Assembly (NCBI GenBank): GCA_031376425.1
Contig: JANMDR010000279.1
Location: 1-15,268, forward strand
Length of the DNA: 15,268 nucleotides
DNA from: JANMDR01 sp031376425
Lineage (GTDB): Bacteria; Pseudomonadota; Gammaproteobacteria; Burkholderiales; Usitatibacteraceae
Direction: 5' to 3'
Positions 14,659 through 15,268 of this stretch are shown piece by piece. Both the position numbers and the translations under genes were made by a program. Below the pieces are notes generated by a model. That model was given only the letters and a program-made list of their open reading frames with translations. It was not told the DNA's origin and searched no databases. Every line of letters begins with the position of its first letter. Positions within the stretch are counted from its first letter, which is position 1.

Positions 14659-15063
14659 ATGAAATTTGAAATCGCTATAAACCGTGCACTTACGGTAGAG
14701 CAAGTTGCCACTTTGTATAAATTATCGGGCATTAATCGTCCCGTTGATGATTTGTCGCGTATGCAGCGTCTGCTCGATAACGCGAATTTAAAGGTTAGCG
14801 CATGGGAAGGTGAAACCTTAATCGGCCTAGCGCGCTCGTTTTGTGACTATGGTTGGGTATGCTATTTATCTGACTTAGCCGTGGTGCAAAATGATCACCG
14901 CCAAGGTGTTGGTCGCGCCATCATTGAGGCCACGCGTGCTCACATAGGCGCGCAATGCCAGTTGGTGTTGTTAAGTGCGCCAACAGCAATGCAATATTAC
15001 CCAAAAGTCGGGTTTGAAAAAGCCGAAAATGCTTTCGTGATTAGGCGGACGCAATTGGGCTAG
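14659..15063 (+). CDS. GNAT family N-acetyltransferase
   Basis: A 134-residue protein of the Gcn5-related acetyltransferase fold, which transfers acetyl from acetyl-CoA to an amine. Motif A is visible at 72-90: LAVVQNDH followed by the pyrophosphate-binding RQGVGRA (81-87). Motif B is represented by MQYYPKVGFE (111-120), and an FVIRR end follows. The substrate cannot be told from sequence. The start has GAGGTG five bases upstream, overlapping the ybaK stop region, which supports coupled expression. Confidence 0.88.
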   Translation: MKFEIAINRALTVEQVATLYKLSGINRPVDDLSRMQRLLDNANLKVSAWEGETLIGLARSFCDYGWVCYLSDLAVVQNDHRQGVGRAIIEATRAHIGAQCQLVLLSAPTAMQYYPKVGFEKAENAFVIRRTQLG

Positions 15064-15169
15064 AATAGGGGTGGTGAATGGAGTCGCTGTTGTTTCAGTG
15101 TCTTTCGTATCAAACTAATGGGTCTATCTGAGGGTGTAAAGAATTTTGTGTAGATTGATTTTTTTGTTA

Positions 15170-15197
15170 GGCTCCCATAGATTTAAATCAAGGAGCC
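15170..15197 (+). promoter_or_regulatory. Hairpin hiding the transposase ribosome binding site
   Basis: GGCTCC (15170-15175) pairs with GGAGCC (15192-15197), which includes most of the Shine-Dalgarno AAGGAG (15190-15195). The loop contains the palindrome GATTTAAATC. A structure like this would limit translation from read-through transcripts, as known for several insertion sequences. Confidence 0.4.
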
Positions 15198-15200
15198 CAC

Positions 15201-15268
15201 ATGAAACGTAACTTAGCACCAAACGAAGCTGTCACCACAAACAATAACCGGCAGGCCGCCTTAGATTC
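15201..15268 (+). CDS. Start of a probable transposase (partial)
   Basis: An ATG five bases after AAGGAG opens a frame of 22 codons (MKRNLAPNEAVTT, then an Asn- and Ala-rich stretch) that reaches the window edge without a stop. The sequence is too short to show any domain. The transposase call depends on the IS-like end upstream. Confidence 0.45.
   Translation, partial: MKRNLAPNEAVTTNNNRQAALD

Larger units (their letters stand above)
15129..15268 (+). mobile_element. Left end of a probable IS256-family insertion sequence (truncated by window)
   Basis: The segment beginning near 15130, GAGGGTGTAAAGAATTTTGTG, resembles the terminal inverted repeats of IS256-type elements (TGTAAA-spaced-TTGTG pattern). 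Seventy bases in, a strong ribosome binding site and ATG open a frame that runs off the window. The other end and any target duplication lie outside, so family assignment rests on one repeat and 22 codons. Confidence 0.5.

Noticed and set aside
1..15268. tRNA or rRNA genes, CRISPR arrays, defence systems, dif site
   Set aside because: I saw no tRNA arm motifs, rRNA sequence, spaced repeat arrays, defence-type proteins or dif-like 28-mer on reading the window by eye.

Overview
The window looks like a chromosomal segment from a betaproteobacterium of moderate GC content. The pairing of hemE with priA, the run rsmB / DUF4390 / NtrY-like kinase / NtrX-like regulator, and the sequences of hemA, prfA, xerD and ybaK all fit that group. 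I cannot name a genus from the sequence. Almost all of it is housekeeping DNA on a few compact transcription units.

Layout. Bases 1 to about 218 are a GC-rich fragment of an inositol-catabolism gene (iolD). It is joined directly to the 3' part of a minus-strand lipoprotein gene of the ChaN/TIKI-like type, and neither gene is complete across the join. This may be an assembly chimera or a true rearrangement. Next come two minus-strand genes, priA (replication restart helicase) and hemE (uroporphyrinogen decarboxylase). The 343-base AT-rich gap between them carries two consensus DnaA boxes and one degenerate box. A divergent promoter region (about 4565-4856) separates hemE from a tightly coupled plus-strand operon: rsmB (16S rRNA m5C967 methyltransferase), a DUF4390 secreted protein, an NtrY-like membrane histidine kinase and an NtrX-like response regulator. 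The regulator's central AAA+ domain is visibly degenerate.

An extended -10 promoter and a perfect hairpin precede hemA (glutamyl-tRNA reductase), whose best start is a TTG codon. It is followed by prfA (peptide release factor 1). A 14-bp tandem repeat starts inside the last codons of prfA and fills the gap before xerD (chromosome dimer resolution recombinase). A REP-like palindrome separates xerD from ybaK (Cys-tRNA(Pro) deacylase) and a coupled GNAT acetyltransferase. The window ends in what looks like the left end of an IS256-type insertion sequence with the first codons of its transposase.

Functional ties: hemA and hemE catalyse early steps of tetrapyrrole synthesis. prfA, rsmB and ybaK serve translation. 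priA, xerD and the DnaA-box region serve replication and chromosome maintenance. NtrYX-like systems sense an envelope or redox/nitrogen signal. I see no defence island, CRISPR array, rRNA or tRNA gene. The strongest leads for novelty are the DnaA-box cluster between hemE and priA, the degenerate NtrX core, the minisatellite at the prfA stop codon and the chimeric left end.
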